Of a stretch of 64,000 bases of DNA, positions 43,642-53,426 are shown piece by piece. The first letter of the stretch is position 1. Each line of letters opens with the position of its first letter. Source of the DNA: Pseudoxanthomonas sp. GM95 (GTDB taxonomy: Bacteria > Pseudomonadota > Gammaproteobacteria > Xanthomonadales > Xanthomonadaceae). A model generated the notes under the pieces. It saw nothing but the letters and a program-made list of their open reading frames with translations. It was not told where the DNA came from and searched no databases. The DNA lies in NCBI RefSeq assembly GCF_900109775.1, contig NZ_FOAX01000001.1, positions 1,240,001 through 1,304,000 of the forward strand, read 5' to 3'. Both the position numbers and the translations under genes were made by a program.

Positions 43642-44463
43642 ATGAAGAACACCACCACCATGATTCTTGTCGGCGCCGGCGCCCTGTTGTTCGGCGGCGT
43701 CGCCACGGCGGCCTACATGAACCACCGCGAATCCGCGCAGACCTTCTCCACCGTGGAAGGCGAAGCGCCGGCCACCTCCGCGCTGGATACCACTGAAGCG
43801 CTGCCGGCCAGCGACGTGCCGACCGGCGCGACCCTGCAGTACGCCGATGTGGTCAGCGTCAGCCCGGTCACCAAGAAGGGCACGCTGTACGCCACCGTGA
43901 TCGGCACCGATCCGGTCCGCGAAACCACCACGACCACCACGCCGCAGGAAGTCTGCAAGGACGTGGTCGTCAACGAGCGCCTGCCCGAGCGCGACGGCAA
44001 CGTCGGCGGCACGGTGGCGGGCGCGGTGATCGGCGGTCTGCTCGGCAACCAGATCGGCGGCGGTCATGGCCGCGATGCCGCGACGGCCGCGGGTGCCGTG
44101 GCCGGTGGCTTCGTCGGCAACCGCGTCGACCGTAACCACGTCGGTGGCCGCGTGGTTCAGCGCACCGAGCGCCAGTGCCACACCGAGAACGCCACTTCCG
44201 AGTCTTCCACCGTCACCGGCTACAACGTGACCTATCGCAACCCGGATGGCACCACGGGCACGATGCGCATGGACGACAAGCCGGGCAGCCGTATCGCCAT
44301 GGGCAGCGCCAGCAACATCACCGGCTACAACGTGACCTATCGCTACGAAGGTCAGGAAAAGACCGTGCGCCTGGACAGCAAGCCGGACTCGGACCGCCTG
44401 CCGGTCATCGACGGCCGCGTGGTCACCCAGACCGCTTCGCTGGACACCGACGGCAAGGGCTGA
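43642..44463 (+). CDS. Glycine-zipper 2TM envelope protein
   Basis: The 273-residue product has one N-terminal membrane or signal helix (MILVGAGALLFGGVATAAY). A glycine-zipper region (GAVIGGLLGNQIGGGHGRDA then GAVAGGFVGNRV) follows. Two internal C-terminal repeats contain the same phrase TGYNVTYR (about 190-235). No lipobox Cys. GGAGG is a strong SD. Envelope role inferred; the repeat tail is specific to this protein in the window. Confidence 0.85.
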   Translation: MKNTTTMILVGAGALLFGGVATAAYMNHRESAQTFSTVEGEAPATSALDTTEALPASDVPTGATLQYADVVSVSPVTKKGTLYATVIGTDPVRETTTTTTPQEVCKDVVVNERLPERDGNVGGTVAGAVIGGLLGNQIGGGHGRDAATAAGAVAGGFVGNRVDRNHVGGRVVQRTERQCHTENATSESSTVTGYNVTYRNPDGTTGTMRMDDKPGSRIAMGSASNITGYNVTYRYEGQEKTVRLDSKPDSDRLPVIDGRVVTQTASLDTDGKG

Positions 44464-44487
44464 TCGATCCGCCTGATTGAATGAAAG

Positions 44488-44512
44488 AAGCCGGCGCAAG
44501 TCGGCTTTTTTC
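44488..44512 (+). terminator. Terminator after the glycine-zipper gene
   Basis: A 6-7 bp stem (AAGCCGG / TCGGCTT, one wobble) with a six-base loop is followed by TTTTTC. Confidence 0.75.
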
Positions 44513-44669
44513 TTGCCCGCACGTGACGGGGCAGGGCGCGGATACAATCGTGGCAAGACCGCCAGGGAGACCGGGCGTCGCCCAGCGCATGCGCGCCGGG
44601 CGCGACCTCGGTGGCGGTCGAACACGTCGTGACAGCACCGCCGGCATCGACGCCGGCCTTGGGGAAAGG

Positions 44670-47321
44670 ATGTTGTGGAAGTCTGGTGTGGCTGGCGTGT
44701 TGCTGTGGCTGTGTGCCGCGGCGCCGGGTAAGGCGCTGGATCGTCCGGCGATGGCGGCATCGCCGGCCTGGGTCGTCAACGAAGCGGACGCGCCGTCCGA
44801 AGGCAAGCCGGCCGAGCGCGATGACCTGCGCTACGAAGTGGTCTCCGACCAGATCGACCTGACCGGCGCCAAGCCGGTCTGGCATCGCCATATCCGCTAT
44901 CTGGTGGCGCGCGAGCGCGGCCTGTCCGACGCCGGCAGCATCAGCATCGGTTATCAGCCCGATTACCAGTCGCTGGTGTTGAACCAGCTGGAGGTCGTGC
45001 GCGATGGCCAGCGCATCGACCTGCGCGAGCGCGCCCATTACGCGCGCCTGCGCCGCGAACAGGATCTGGACAACGGCCTGCTGGACGGCGAGCTGACCCT
45101 GAGTATCACCGTGCCGGACCTGCGCGTCGGCGACCGGTTGGATTACAGCTTCAGCGTGGTCGGCGATAACCCGATTTTCGGCAACGCGTACTACGAAACC
45201 TACGCCGCGCGTTACGGCGTGCCGCTGGCGTTCCGCCGGGTGCTGGTGCGCTACCCGGCCACGCATCCACTGCGTTCGCAGGTCACCGCGCCCGGGTTCG
45301 ACATGGCGCGCAGCTTGGCCGGCAACGTTGCGACCCTGGACATCACCGCGCACGACCTGCCAGCGGTGCGTGAGCCGGACGAGACGCCGGAAGGCCACGA
45401 CAGCTTCGGCCGGATCAGCGTGTCCACCGTGCAGGACTGGGAGTCGGTCGTGGACTGGGCCGTGCCGCTGTATCCGCGGGCGTTTTCAGATCGCGACGTG
45501 GCGGACAACATCGCGCGCCAGCTCAAGCTCGATCCGGCCCAGCCTGAAAGCTCGTTGCTGCGTGCGGCGGCCTTCGTCCAGGGCCAGATCCGCTACACCG
45601 GTCTGGACATGGGCGACAACTCGCACAAGCCGCACGCGCCGGAAGAAACGCTGCGCAACCGCTACGGCGACTGCAAGGACAAGGCGACGCTGCTGATTGC
45701 CCTGCTTGCGCTGGCTGACGTCCGCGCCGAGCCGGTGCTGGTCAACACGCGGCCGGGCTACGACCTGGGCGTGGCGCTGCCGGGCGCCAATGTGTTCGAC
45801 CACGTCGTCGTCCGCGCGCACTTGCCGTCGGGCGAGGTGTGGGTCGATGGCACCCGGGATCGCGAGGATGGCCCGCTGGCCGAGCGCCGCGCGCTGCCGT
45901 TCCGCAGCGGCCTGCCGCTGGTGTCGGGCGCGACCGCCTTGGTGGAGGTGCCGTATCCTGTGCCGTCGCGGCCGCAGGTGGACGTGGACGAGCGCGTGGA
46001 CCTGACCGAGCGCGGCGATGGCTATGCCACGACCTTCAAGGTGGCCACGACCTATCGGCAAGGGCAGGGCGACAACATCGTCGAGGCCTTCGCCAATGAC
46101 GGCGCGCAGGAACAGGGCCGCCGCTACCTGCGCTATATGCGCGATTTCTACGACGGCCTCCAGGCCAAGGGCGATCCGCGCCTGGACGAGGCCGACGGCC
46201 CGACGCCCAGCATCCACGAGACTTACGCACTGAACTGGGACAAGGCCGACGGCAGTGCGCTGGACTTGTGGCTGTTCCAGCTCAACGACTGGATGAAGGA
46301 GATCCCTGACGAGCCGCGCACCACGCCGCTCGCGCTGCAGGGTCCGCGACTGGCGCGGCAGCGGATCACGCTGCACATCGATACGCGGATCAACGTGCCG
46401 GACCTGCGCCAGGAGGTCAGCAATCCATGGTTCCGTTTCGTGCGGACCGAGCATGTCGAAGGCCAGACCATGATCATCACCGGCGAATGGGCGCGCCTGG
46501 CCACCCAGGTGCCGGCCAGCGGCATCGCCCGGGCCGCGCGCGACATGGACAAGGCCCGCGACCTGCTGGTGTTTACGCTGGATCTGGATCCACAGACCGG
46601 ACTGGCTGCGAGCACGTGGAAGGATTGGCGCTGGCCGGTCGTCGCGGTGTGCGTCACAGCGCTGCTGGTGCTGGCGAGTTTCCTGCTGCGCCGTCGCCGG
46701 AGTTTGATCGGGATGCTGTTCCGCCCGCGCGCGACCACCGCCGCGCTGCCACAGCGGCGCTGGCTGCGGGTCTCGGGCTGGGCAACGTTCTTGCTGGTGA
46801 CTTTCGTCTTCGCACTGGCCGATGGCCTCGAGCCTGGCCTGCAGGGTCGCGCGCTGTGGGCGCAGTGGGGCATCGCGATGGTGGCCACCTTTTTTGCCTG
46901 GGTGCGTCTGGCCATTGGCGTGTCGATCCTCAAGCTGGCCCTGCGCTGGTTGAAGCGACCGGTCGACTTTGGCGTGCTGTTCACCGCGGTGGCGGCGGCG
47001 GGCTTCCCGCTGCTGGTCTTTACCCTGGGCGTGCTGCTGGCGGTGCAGGGCCACCTGGGCTGGCTGCACGATGCGTTCGAGGCCAAGGGCATCGAGGCGC
47101 CTGGGGTACTCACCGCTGGTGTGCTGCTGGCGATCGGCGGGATCTGGGCTTGCGTGTCTTCGGTCTGCGCCGTCGCGGCCGTTGCTGGAAGCTCGCGCCG
47201 TCGCGCGCTGGCCGCGGTCGCGATCTGCATGGGTTTCATGCTGGTGTTGGTGGGAGCGCTGTTCGGCGCCTCTAAACTGCTGGGCTACGCGGCCATCGCC
47301 GCACGTGGAGCCGCCTCATGA
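44670..47321 (+). CDS. DUF3857 / transglutaminase-like membrane protein
   Basis: The 883-residue protein has a signal peptide (SGVAGVLLWLCAAAPGKA) and a DUF3857 domain (about 50-200). A transglutaminase-like domain (about 285-420) has Cys in NRYGDCKDKATLL, His in NVFDHVVV and Asp in WVDGT. A beta-rich part follows, then five or six C-terminal helices from about 650. Probably periplasmic, anchored at its C-terminus; substrate unknown. Start at 44670 after GGGGAAAGG. Its stop overlaps the next ATG by 4 bases. Confidence 0.88.
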   Translation: MLWKSGVAGVLLWLCAAAPGKALDRPAMAASPAWVVNEADAPSEGKPAERDDLRYEVVSDQIDLTGAKPVWHRHIRYLVARERGLSDAGSISIGYQPDYQSLVLNQLEVVRDGQRIDLRERAHYARLRREQDLDNGLLDGELTLSITVPDLRVGDRLDYSFSVVGDNPIFGNAYYETYAARYGVPLAFRRVLVRYPATHPLRSQVTAPGFDMARSLAGNVATLDITAHDLPAVREPDETPEGHDSFGRISVSTVQDWESVVDWAVPLYPRAFSDRDVADNIARQLKLDPAQPESSLLRAAAFVQGQIRYTGLDMGDNSHKPHAPEETLRNRYGDCKDKATLLIALLALADVRAEPVLVNTRPGYDLGVALPGANVFDHVVVRAHLPSGEVWVDGTRDREDGPLAERRALPFRSGLPLVSGATALVEVPYPVPSRPQVDVDERVDLTERGDGYATTFKVATTYRQGQGDNIVEAFANDGAQEQGRRYLRYMRDFYDGLQAKGDPRLDEADGPTPSIHETYALNWDKADGSALDLWLFQLNDWMKEIPDEPRTTPLALQGPRLARQRITLHIDTRINVPDLRQEVSNPWFRFVRTEHVEGQTMIITGEWARLATQVPASGIARAARDMDKARDLLVFTLDLDPQTGLAASTWKDWRWPVVAVCVTALLVLASFLLRRRRSLIGMLFRPRATTAALPQRRWLRVSGWATFLLVTFVFALADGLEPGLQGRALWAQWGIAMVATFFAWVRLAIGVSILKLALRWLKRPVDFGVLFTAVAAAGFPLLVFTLGVLLAVQGHLGWLHDAFEAKGIEAPGVLTAGVLLAIGGIWACVSSVCAVAAVAGSSRRRALAAVAICMGFMLVLVGALFGASKLLGYAAIAARGAAS

Positions 47322-47866
47322 GTGTCTTCGACCTGCAACTGGAAACCGAGCGCCTGGTCCTGCGCCCGCCGCGCGCCGAGGATCTCGATGCCTGGGCGGC
47401 ATTTGCGACCGACGAGGAGGCAATGCGCCATCTCGGCGGCACGATGCCGCGTTCGGTCGCCTGGCGCAGCCTGGCCACGGTGGTCGGTGCCTGGCAGATG
47501 CAGCAGTTCGGGTTCTTCTTCGTGTTCGAGAAAGCCACCGGCGACTGGGTCGGCCGGGTCGGTCCGTGGCAGCCAGAAGGCTGGCCCGGAACCGAGGTCG
47601 GCTGGGGCATCAAGCGCGATCGCTGGGGCCTGGGCTATGCGCCCGAAGCGGCGTCCGCCGCCATCGACTGGGTGCTCGGCCAGCACGCCTGGGATGAGGT
47701 GATCCACACCATCGCGCCGGACAACCAGGCTTCCAAGCAGGTTGCGGCCAAGCTGGGCAGCCGTCTGCTGCGCATGGGCGTGATGCCCGCGCCGTACGAT
47801 GGCCAGTCCGTCGAAATCTGGGGTCAGTCGCGCGCCGAGTGGCAGGCAAAAGGAGCCCGCGCATGA
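47318..47866 (+). CDS. GNAT acetyltransferase, RimJ/RimL type
   Basis: The 182-residue protein begins LETERLVLRPPRAEDLDAWA, typical of the RimJ/RimL group. The acetyl-CoA region is VGWGIKRDRWGLGYAPEAAS, followed by NQASKQVAAKLGSRL. It may acetylate a protein N-terminus or small molecule. ATGA overlaps couple it to the genes on both sides. Confidence 0.9.
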   Translation: MSVFDLQLETERLVLRPPRAEDLDAWAAFATDEEAMRHLGGTMPRSVAWRSLATVVGAWQMQQFGFFFVFEKATGDWVGRVGPWQPEGWPGTEVGWGIKRDRWGLGYAPEAASAAIDWVLGQHAWDEVIHTIAPDNQASKQVAAKLGSRLLRMGVMPAPYDGQSVEIWGQSRAEWQAKGARA

Positions 47867-48489
47867 TCAAGGTGTATGGCATGTCCTCCTCGGGCAACTG
47901 CCACAAGGTGAAGCTGGCGCTGGAGTTGCTGGAGCAGCCGTACGAGTGGATCGAGACCGACAGCGCCGCTGGCCAGACCCGCACGCCGGCGTTCCTGGCC
48001 AAGAATCCCAACGGCCGGGTGCCGATCATCGAGCGCGAGGATGGCAGCGTCCTGGCCGAATCCAACGCGATCCTGTGCTGGCTGGCCGAAGGCACGTCGC
48101 TGGTGCCGGCCAATGCCTGGGCGCGCGCGCAGGTGATGGCGTGGCTGTTCTTCGAGCAGTACAGCCACGAGCCGTTCGTGGCCGTGGCGCGCTTCATCTG
48201 CGGCTGGACGCCGGCCGATTCGCCGCGTCGTGCAGACCTGCCGCGCCTGCGCGAACGCGCAACCGAGGCGCTGGCCGTGATGGAGCGACACCTGCAGGCG
48301 CAGGACTGGTTCGGCGGGCAGGCGGTCTCGATTGCCGATATCGCGCTGTTCGCCTACACGCACTGCGCCGACGATGGCGGGGTGTCGCTGGCGCCATTCC
48401 CGGCCGTGCAGGCCTGGGTGGCACGGATGCTGGCCTTGCCGCAGGTGATGGCGATGCCATCGCCACCGGGCCTGTTGCCGGCAGCCTGA
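47863..48489 (+). CDS. Glutathione S-transferase family protein
   Basis: The 208-residue protein has an N-terminal thioredoxin-like domain (MIKVYGMSSSGNCHKVKLAL, Ser/Cys active-site region), NPNGRVPIIERE with cis-Pro, and AESNAILCWLAEG. A helical C-terminal domain follows (VSIADIALFAYTH). Start at 47863 overlaps the GNAT stop (ATGA). Third GST in the window. Confidence 0.9.
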   Translation: MIKVYGMSSSGNCHKVKLALELLEQPYEWIETDSAAGQTRTPAFLAKNPNGRVPIIEREDGSVLAESNAILCWLAEGTSLVPANAWARAQVMAWLFFEQYSHEPFVAVARFICGWTPADSPRRADLPRLRERATEALAVMERHLQAQDWFGGQAVSIADIALFAYTHCADDGGVSLAPFPAVQAWVARMLALPQVMAMPSPPGLLPAA

Positions 48490-48522
48490 CCTTTCCGCGA
48501 GGCCGGAAGCGGCCGGGCGCGA

Positions 48523-49386
48523 TCAGCGCGCCAGGCCGTCCAGTAGCGGTAGCAGCCGCAGGGCCAGGCCCGCGCTGCGCAGCTCGCCCGGCGGGTGGTC
48601 CAGCGGCAAGACGGCAAGGGCGGGGCCGGGCACACGCGTGCTGGCGCTGACGATCTGGCCGAGTGCCTTGTCGCCTTCTTCCACCGATGCGCCGGGAACG
48701 AGCAGGGCATCGCTGTCCAGCAACGCCAGGCCGCGCTTGGCCTTGCCGAGGAAATGGGTGCGGGCCACGATTTCCTGACCGGGGTAGCAGCCCTTCTTAA
48801 CACTGAAGGCGCGCAGGCGTTCCAGCGAGAGCTGCTGCGGCGTCCATTGCTCGCGCTGCGAGGCATCCAGACGCGGCAGGCCGTGGCGCAGGTCGATATC
48901 GCGCCAGTGGGCGAGGGCGGCGGCATCGGTTTCCACTGGGTGGGACGACAGCCGCAGCGTGCGCGGCTGATGCGCGCTGCCGACATCCAGCTCGATCACA
49001 TCGCCGTCGATCTGCAGCAGTGCGCCCTGTGCCAGCGCCGGCGCAGCCAGCACGCCCTGGACCTGCAGGCCCGCGGGCACCTCGACCGCCACCTTTTTTC
49101 GGAAGACGAAACGTTTGAGCGCCGGGGCCAGCTCAATGGCCGGCGTATCGGGCAGCACCAGCAGCAGGCGGTCGTTGGCCACGCGCAGCACCGCGAAGAT
49201 GGCGATGACCCGGCCCTTGGGCGTCAGCCAGGCGTTCCACTGCCAGCGGCCGTCTTCCAGCGCGTTGAGGTCGTTGGCGAACTGCGCCTGGGCGAAGGCC
49301 ACCGCGTCCGGACCCTGCAGCGCTACCACGCCGTGGTCGGCCAGGGCAAAGGCCCGGTCACTGGGAATTTGACGGTTGTCAGTCAA
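48523..49386 (-). CDS. ygfZ: Folate-dependent Fe-S protein YgfZ
   Basis: The 287-residue GcvT-like protein supports repair or assembly of iron-sulfur enzymes. The signature KKGCYPGQEIVARTHFLGK (about residue 190) includes the conserved Cys. No ATG is suitable: TTG 49386 gives MTDNRQIPSDR, of family length, while a TTG at 49437 would overlap the divergent SDHAF4 gene. It is divergent from the sdh locus, whose products need Fe-S clusters. Confidence 0.88.
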   Translation of the reverse strand: MTDNRQIPSDRAFALADHGVVALQGPDAVAFAQAQFANDLNALEDGRWQWNAWLTPKGRVIAIFAVLRVANDRLLLVLPDTPAIELAPALKRFVFRKKVAVEVPAGLQVQGVLAAPALAQGALLQIDGDVIELDVGSAHQPRTLRLSSHPVETDAAALAHWRDIDLRHGLPRLDASQREQWTPQQLSLERLRAFSVKKGCYPGQEIVARTHFLGKAKRGLALLDSDALLVPGASVEEGDKALGQIVSASTRVPGPALAVLPLDHPPGELRSAGLALRLLPLLDGLAR

Positions 49387-49404
49387 GATCGTGAGGCTTA
49401 AAAT
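49376..49404 (+). promoter_or_regulatory. Sigma-70-type promoter for the sdh operon
   Basis: TTGTCA (49376-49381) and TAAAAT (49399-49404) are separated by 17 bases, placing the transcript start near 49411, about 15 bases before the SDHAF4 ATG. It lies across the 5' end of the divergent ygfZ. Confidence 0.65.
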
Positions 49405-49425
49405 TTTGTGCGTTGCGAGAATCAC

Positions 49426-49578
49426 ATGATAGGCCAAACACCTCCCACCCCCGAACCCGATCCTGAAACGCTGCAGCCCGAACCGGCGCCAGCGCAGAAG
49501 GAGATCGGTGGGCGCGACGGCCCCGAGCCGACGCGTTACGGGGATTGGGAAAAGAACGGGCGCTGTGTCGACTTCTGA
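49426..49578 (+). CDS. SDHAF4 homologue (DUF1674), succinate dehydrogenase assembly factor
   Basis: The 50-residue protein has a Pro/Glu-rich N-terminus, then GGRDGPEPTRYGDWEKNGRC and VDF. That is the near-invariant DUF1674/SDHAF4 C-terminal motif. In mitochondria SDHAF4 binds flavinylated SDHA and promotes its joining to SDHB. Here the gene lies 72 bases upstream of sdhC under what looks like the operon promoter, so the same role is expected. The gene is short enough to be missed by length-filtered gene callers. Confidence 0.9.
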   Translation: MIGQTPPTPEPDPETLQPEPAPAQKEIGGRDGPEPTRYGDWEKNGRCVDF

Positions 49579-49650
49579 TGTCGACCCTCACAGCGCCTTC
49601 CAGCCAACGCGGCCTTAGCTGACCGCCCAGCCGAGACAAAGAGCCACGCA

Positions 49651-50046
49651 ATGGCGACACGTCAACGTCCGCTTTCCCCGCACCTCCAGGTGTATCGCTG
49701 GCAGATCCAGATGGCCACGTCCATCCTGCATCGTGCCACCGGCATCATCCTCGCCCTCGGCGCGCTGTTGATCACCGCCGCACTGGTCGCCCTGTCCACC
49801 GGCCCCGGCGCCTGGACCTGCATCGGCACCCATGCCGGCGCGTGGTATGGCCTGGTCTTCCTGTTCCTGTGGACCTGGGCGTTCACCTATCACCTGCTCA
49901 ATGGCATCCGCCACCTGGCGCAGGACGGTGGCCTGGGGTACGCGATCTCGGCCTTTACCCGTAACGGCTGGCTGGTCAGCGGCGGCAGCCTGGTGCTGGC
50001 GGTGCTGATCTGGGTCGGCGTCTTCGCCAAGGGAGGCCTGGCATGA
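49651..50046 (+). CDS. sdhC: Succinate dehydrogenase cytochrome b556 subunit
   Basis: The 131-residue membrane anchor has three helices. RPLSPHLQVYRWQIQMATSI with SILHRATG is the quinone-site signature. The haem-ligand His is in the second helix region (WAFTYHLLNGIRHL). The stop overlaps sdhD (ATGA). Confidence 0.95.
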   Translation: MATRQRPLSPHLQVYRWQIQMATSILHRATGIILALGALLITAALVALSTGPGAWTCIGTHAGAWYGLVFLFLWTWAFTYHLLNGIRHLAQDGGLGYAISAFTRNGWLVSGGSLVLAVLIWVGVFAKGGLA

Positions 50047-50435
50047 GCGGCATCAAGCGTTACCGCACCCCGTTGAAGACCGCCCGCGGCCTGGGTTCGG
50101 CGAAGGAAGGCCTGCACCACTGGCTGATCCAGCGCTACACCGCCGTGGCCCTGATCTTCCTGGCTTGCTGGTTCCTGTATTTCGTCATCAGCCTGGTCCA
50201 CGCCGACTACCTGGCCGCGACCGACGCCATCGCCAAGCCGTGGAACGCCATCGCGCTGGTGGCCTTCCTGCTGGCCATGTTCTGGCACGCGCAGCTGGGC
50301 GTGCAGGTGGTCCTTGAGGACTATGTTCACACGCCGCTGCTGGCGATCGCCGCGCAGACCGTGGTCCGTTTCATCTGCATCCTCGGTGCGCTCGCCAGCG
50401 TGTATGCCGTGGTCCGCATCGCTTTCGGGAACTGA
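50043..50435 (+). CDS. sdhD: Succinate dehydrogenase membrane anchor subunit
   Basis: The 130-residue three-helix subunit starts MSGIKRYRTPLKTARGLGSA, and GLHHWLIQRYTAVAL is the conserved first-helix motif. A His in MFWHAQLGVQVVLEDY is the likely haem ligand. It ends 6 bases before sdhA. Confidence 0.94.
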   Translation: MSGIKRYRTPLKTARGLGSAKEGLHHWLIQRYTAVALIFLACWFLYFVISLVHADYLAATDAIAKPWNAIALVAFLLAMFWHAQLGVQVVLEDYVHTPLLAIAAQTVVRFICILGALASVYAVVRIAFGN

Positions 50436-50441
50436 GCCAGC

Positions 50442-52235
50442 ATGTCTTCCGCATACAAGATCACCGAACACAAGTACGACATGGTCGTGGTCGGCGCCGG
50501 CGGCGCGGGCCTGCGTGCCACCTTCGGCCTGGCCGCAAAGGGCCTGCAGACCGTCTGCATCACCAAGGTCTTCCCGACCCGTTCGCACACCGTGGCCGCG
50601 CAGGGCGGTATCTCCGCCGCGCTGGGCAACATGGGCGAGGACGACTGGCGCTACCACTTCTTCGACACCATCAAGGGGTCGGACTGGCTGGGCGACCAGG
50701 ACGCGATCGAATACATGTGCCGCGAGGCCATCCCGGCCATCCTGGAGCTTGAGCACCAGGGCGTCCCGTTCTCGCGCACCGAAGAAGGCAAGATCTACCA
50801 GCGCCCGTTCGGTGGCATGACCACCAAGTACGGCGAAGGCCCGGCTGCCCAGCGCACCTGCGCTGCCGCCGACCGCACCGGCCACGCCATGCTGCACACG
50901 CTGTACCAGCAGTCGCTGGCGCACAACGCGCGCTTCATGATCGAGTACTTCGCGCTCGACCTGATCTTCGACGAAGAAGGCGTCTGCCGCGGCGTGCTCG
51001 CACTGGACATGGCCGAAGGCACGCTGCACCTGTTCCGTTCGCACGGCGTGGTGCTGGCGACCGGCGGCTACGGCCGCGCCTACTTCAGCGCCACCTCGGC
51101 CCACACCTGTACCGGTGACGGCGGCGGCCTGGCGATGCGCGCCGGCCTGCCGATGCAGGACATGGAGTTCGTGCAGTTCCACCCGACCGGCATCTACGGC
51201 GCGGGCTGCCTGATCACCGAAGGTGTGCGCGGCGAAGGCGGCATCCTGCGCAACTCCAACGGCGAGCGCTTCATGGAGCGCTACGCACCGCACTACAAGG
51301 ACCTGGCATCGCGCGACGTGGTCGCCCGTTCCATGACCATCGAAATCCGCGAAGGCCGCGGCGTCGGCGAGCACAAGGACCACATCCTGCTCGACCTGAC
51401 CCACCTGGGCCCGGAAGTGATCAACGAAAAGCTGCCCGGCATCGCTGAAAGCGCCCGCATCTTCGCCGGCGTCGACGTGGCCACCCAGCCGATCCCCGTG
51501 CTGCCGACCGTGCACTACAACATGGGCGGCATCCCGACCAACTACCACGGCGAAGTCGTGCGCAAGGTCGGCGACAACCCCGATGCGGTCGTGCCGGGCC
51601 TGTACGCCATCGGCGAAGCGGCCTGCGTGTCGGTGCATGGCGCGAACCGCCTGGGCTCCAACTCGCTGCTGGACCTGGTGGTGTTCGGTCGTGCGGTGGC
51701 CAACCGCTGCGCCGAAACCATCAAGTCGGGCGCGCCGCACAAGACGCTTGCGTCGGACAGCTGCGACAAGGCGCTGGGCCTGCTGGACAAGCTGCGCCAT
51801 GCCAATGGCGACACGCCGACCTCGGTCATCCGCGACAACATGCAGCGCACCATGCAGGCTGACGCAGCCGTCTTCCGCACCAGTAAGACGTTGAAGGAAG
51901 GCTGCGAGAAGATGGCCAAGGTGTTCGACAGCTTCCAGGACGTGAAGGTCTCCGACCGTTCGCTGGTCTGGAACTCGGACCTGATCGAAACCTACGAGCT
52001 GAGCAACCTGCTGCTCAACGCCGTGGCCACGATCAACTCGGCCGAACAGCGCCACGAGAGCCGCGGCGCGCATGCGCACGAGGACTTCCCGGACCGCGAC
52101 GACGTCAACTGGCACAAGCACACGCTGGTCAACGTCGACGACAAGGGCCAGTGCAGCTTCGACTACCGTCCGGTGCACATGTACACGCTCAGCAAGGACG
52201 TGGACGTGGTCCCGCCGAAGCCGCGCGTTTACTGA
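50442..52235 (+). CDS. sdhA: Succinate dehydrogenase flavoprotein subunit
   Basis: The 597-residue catalytic subunit oxidises succinate to fumarate. FAD-binding [15 protein letters not shown] is at the N-terminus. The covalent FAD His lies in [17 protein letters not shown]. The substrate/active-site region includes HPTGIYGAG and the Arg/His of [19 protein letters not shown]. Covalent FAD attachment depends on SdhE, encoded downstream. Confidence 0.97.
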   Translation: MSSAYKITEHKYDMVVVGAGGAGLRATFGLAAKGLQTVCITKVFPTRSHTVAAQGGISAALGNMGEDDWRYHFFDTIKGSDWLGDQDAIEYMCREAIPAILELEHQGVPFSRTEEGKIYQRPFGGMTTKYGEGPAAQRTCAAADRTGHAMLHTLYQQSLAHNARFMIEYFALDLIFDEEGVCRGVLALDMAEGTLHLFRSHGVVLATGGYGRAYFSATSAHTCTGDGGGLAMRAGLPMQDMEFVQFHPTGIYGAGCLITEGVRGEGGILRNSNGERFMERYAPHYKDLASRDVVARSMTIEIREGRGVGEHKDHILLDLTHLGPEVINEKLPGIAESARIFAGVDVATQPIPVLPTVHYNMGGIPTNYHGEVVRKVGDNPDAVVPGLYAIGEAACVSVHGANRLGSNSLLDLVVFGRAVANRCAETIKSGAPHKTLASDSCDKALGLLDKLRHANGDTPTSVIRDNMQRTMQADAAVFRTSKTLKEGCEKMAKVFDSFQDVKVSDRSLVWNSDLIETYELSNLLLNAVATINSAEQRHESRGAHAHEDFPDRDDVNWHKHTLVNVDDKGQCSFDYRPVHMYTLSKDVDVVPPKPRVY

Positions 52236-52306
52236 TCAATGCCGTGAATCGGCGCGCCGTAACGCCTGGCGCGCCGACTCCCCAATCCTCTACCCGGACC
52301 TAGGCC

Positions 52307-53086
52307 ATGGCTGAGTTTGCACTCCCCAAGAATTCCAAGATCGGCAAGGGCAAGCATTACCCTGCCCAGGGCGCGAAGAACACGCGCACCTTCAAGATCT
52401 ACCGCTGGAACCCGGACGAGGACAAGAATCCGCGCACCGATTCCTACGAGATCGACCTGGATAAGTGCGGTCCGATGGTCTTGGACGCGCTGATCAAGAT
52501 CAAGAACGAGATCGATCCAACCCTGACCTTCCGCCGTTCGTGCCGCGAGGGCATCTGCGGTTCGTGCGCGATGAACATCAGCGGCACCAACACGCTGGCC
52601 TGCACCAAGGCCATCGAGGAGTGCGGCAAGGGCGAGGTCCCGATCTATCCGCTGCCGCACATGGACGTCATCAAGGACCTGGTGCCGGACCTGACCCACT
52701 TCTACGCGCAGTACGCCTCGATCAAGCCCTGGCTGCGCACGCAGACCCCGGCGCCGGATCGTGAGCGCCTGCAGTCGCCGGAAGACCGCAAGAAGATCGA
52801 CGGCCTGTACGAGTGCATCCTGTGCGCGTGCTGCTCCACCAGCTGCCCGAGTTACTGGTGGAACGGCGAGCGTTACCTGGGCCCGGCGATCCTGCTGCAG
52901 GCCTATCGCTGGATCATCGACTCGCGCGACGAGGACACCGGTGCGCGCCTGGACGATCTGGAAGATCCGTTCAAGCTCTACCGCTGCCACACCATCATGA
53001 ACTGCGCGCGCACCTGTCCGAAGGGCCTGAACCCGGCCAAGGCGATCGCCGAGATCAAGAAGCTGATGCTGGCCCGCGCGGCCTGA
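52307..53086 (+). CDS. sdhB: Succinate dehydrogenase iron-sulfur subunit
   Basis: The 259-residue subunit carries three clusters: [2Fe-2S] in CREGICGSC with a later Cys, [4Fe-4S] in [11 protein letters not shown], and [3Fe-4S] in [11 protein letters not shown], then [11 protein letters not shown] 71-base gap follows sdhA. A hairpin with a T-run separates it from sdhE. Confidence 0.97.
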   Translation: MAEFALPKNSKIGKGKHYPAQGAKNTRTFKIYRWNPDEDKNPRTDSYEIDLDKCGPMVLDALIKIKNEIDPTLTFRRSCREGICGSCAMNISGTNTLACTKAIEECGKGEVPIYPLPHMDVIKDLVPDLTHFYAQYASIKPWLRTQTPAPDRERLQSPEDRKKIDGLYECILCACCSTSCPSYWWNGERYLGPAILLQAYRWIIDSRDEDTGARLDDLEDPFKLYRCHTIMNCARTCPKGLNPAKAIAEIKKLMLARAA

Positions 53087-53110
53087 TCACGCCTGATGCT
53101 GCACGCAACG

Positions 53111-53133
53111 CGCCCTCCGCTGGAGGGCGTTTT
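53111..53133 (+). terminator. Terminator or attenuator between sdhB and sdhE
   Basis: An 8-bp perfect stem (CGCCCTCC / GGAGGGCG, loop GCT) is followed by TTTT. It lies inside the apparent operon, so the assembly factors downstream may be expressed at a lower level than the subunits. Confidence 0.75.
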
Positions 53134-53159
53134 GCTTTCCACCTTCTGGGACTTTCCGC

Positions 53160-53426
53160 ATGAGCGACGCTGCCGAACCCATCTTCGATCCGGTCATCAA
53201 GCGCCTGCGCTGGCGCTGCCGCCGCGGCATGCGCGAGCTGGACCAGCTGTTCGAGCGCTATCTGGACCGCGCCTGGGCGACCGATTCCGAAGCGCAGCGG
53301 GCGGTTTTCCTACAGCTGCTCGAATGCGAGGACGATAAGCTCTGGCGCTGGTTCATGGGCTACGAGGAATGCCCCGATGCCGCGCTCGCACAGCTCATGG
53401 AAAGGATCCGCCAGCTGCCGGCTTGA
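53160..53426 (+). CDS. sdhE: FAD assembly factor SdhE
   Basis: The 88-residue helical protein carries the family motif [11 protein letters not shown] (RGxxE core) and [18 protein letters not shown]. It promotes covalent FAD attachment to SdhA. Start at 53160. Confidence 0.94.
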   Translation: MSDAAEPIFDPVIKRLRWRCRRGMRELDQLFERYLDRAWATDSEAQRAVFLQLLECEDDKLWRWFMGYEECPDAALAQLMERIRQLPA

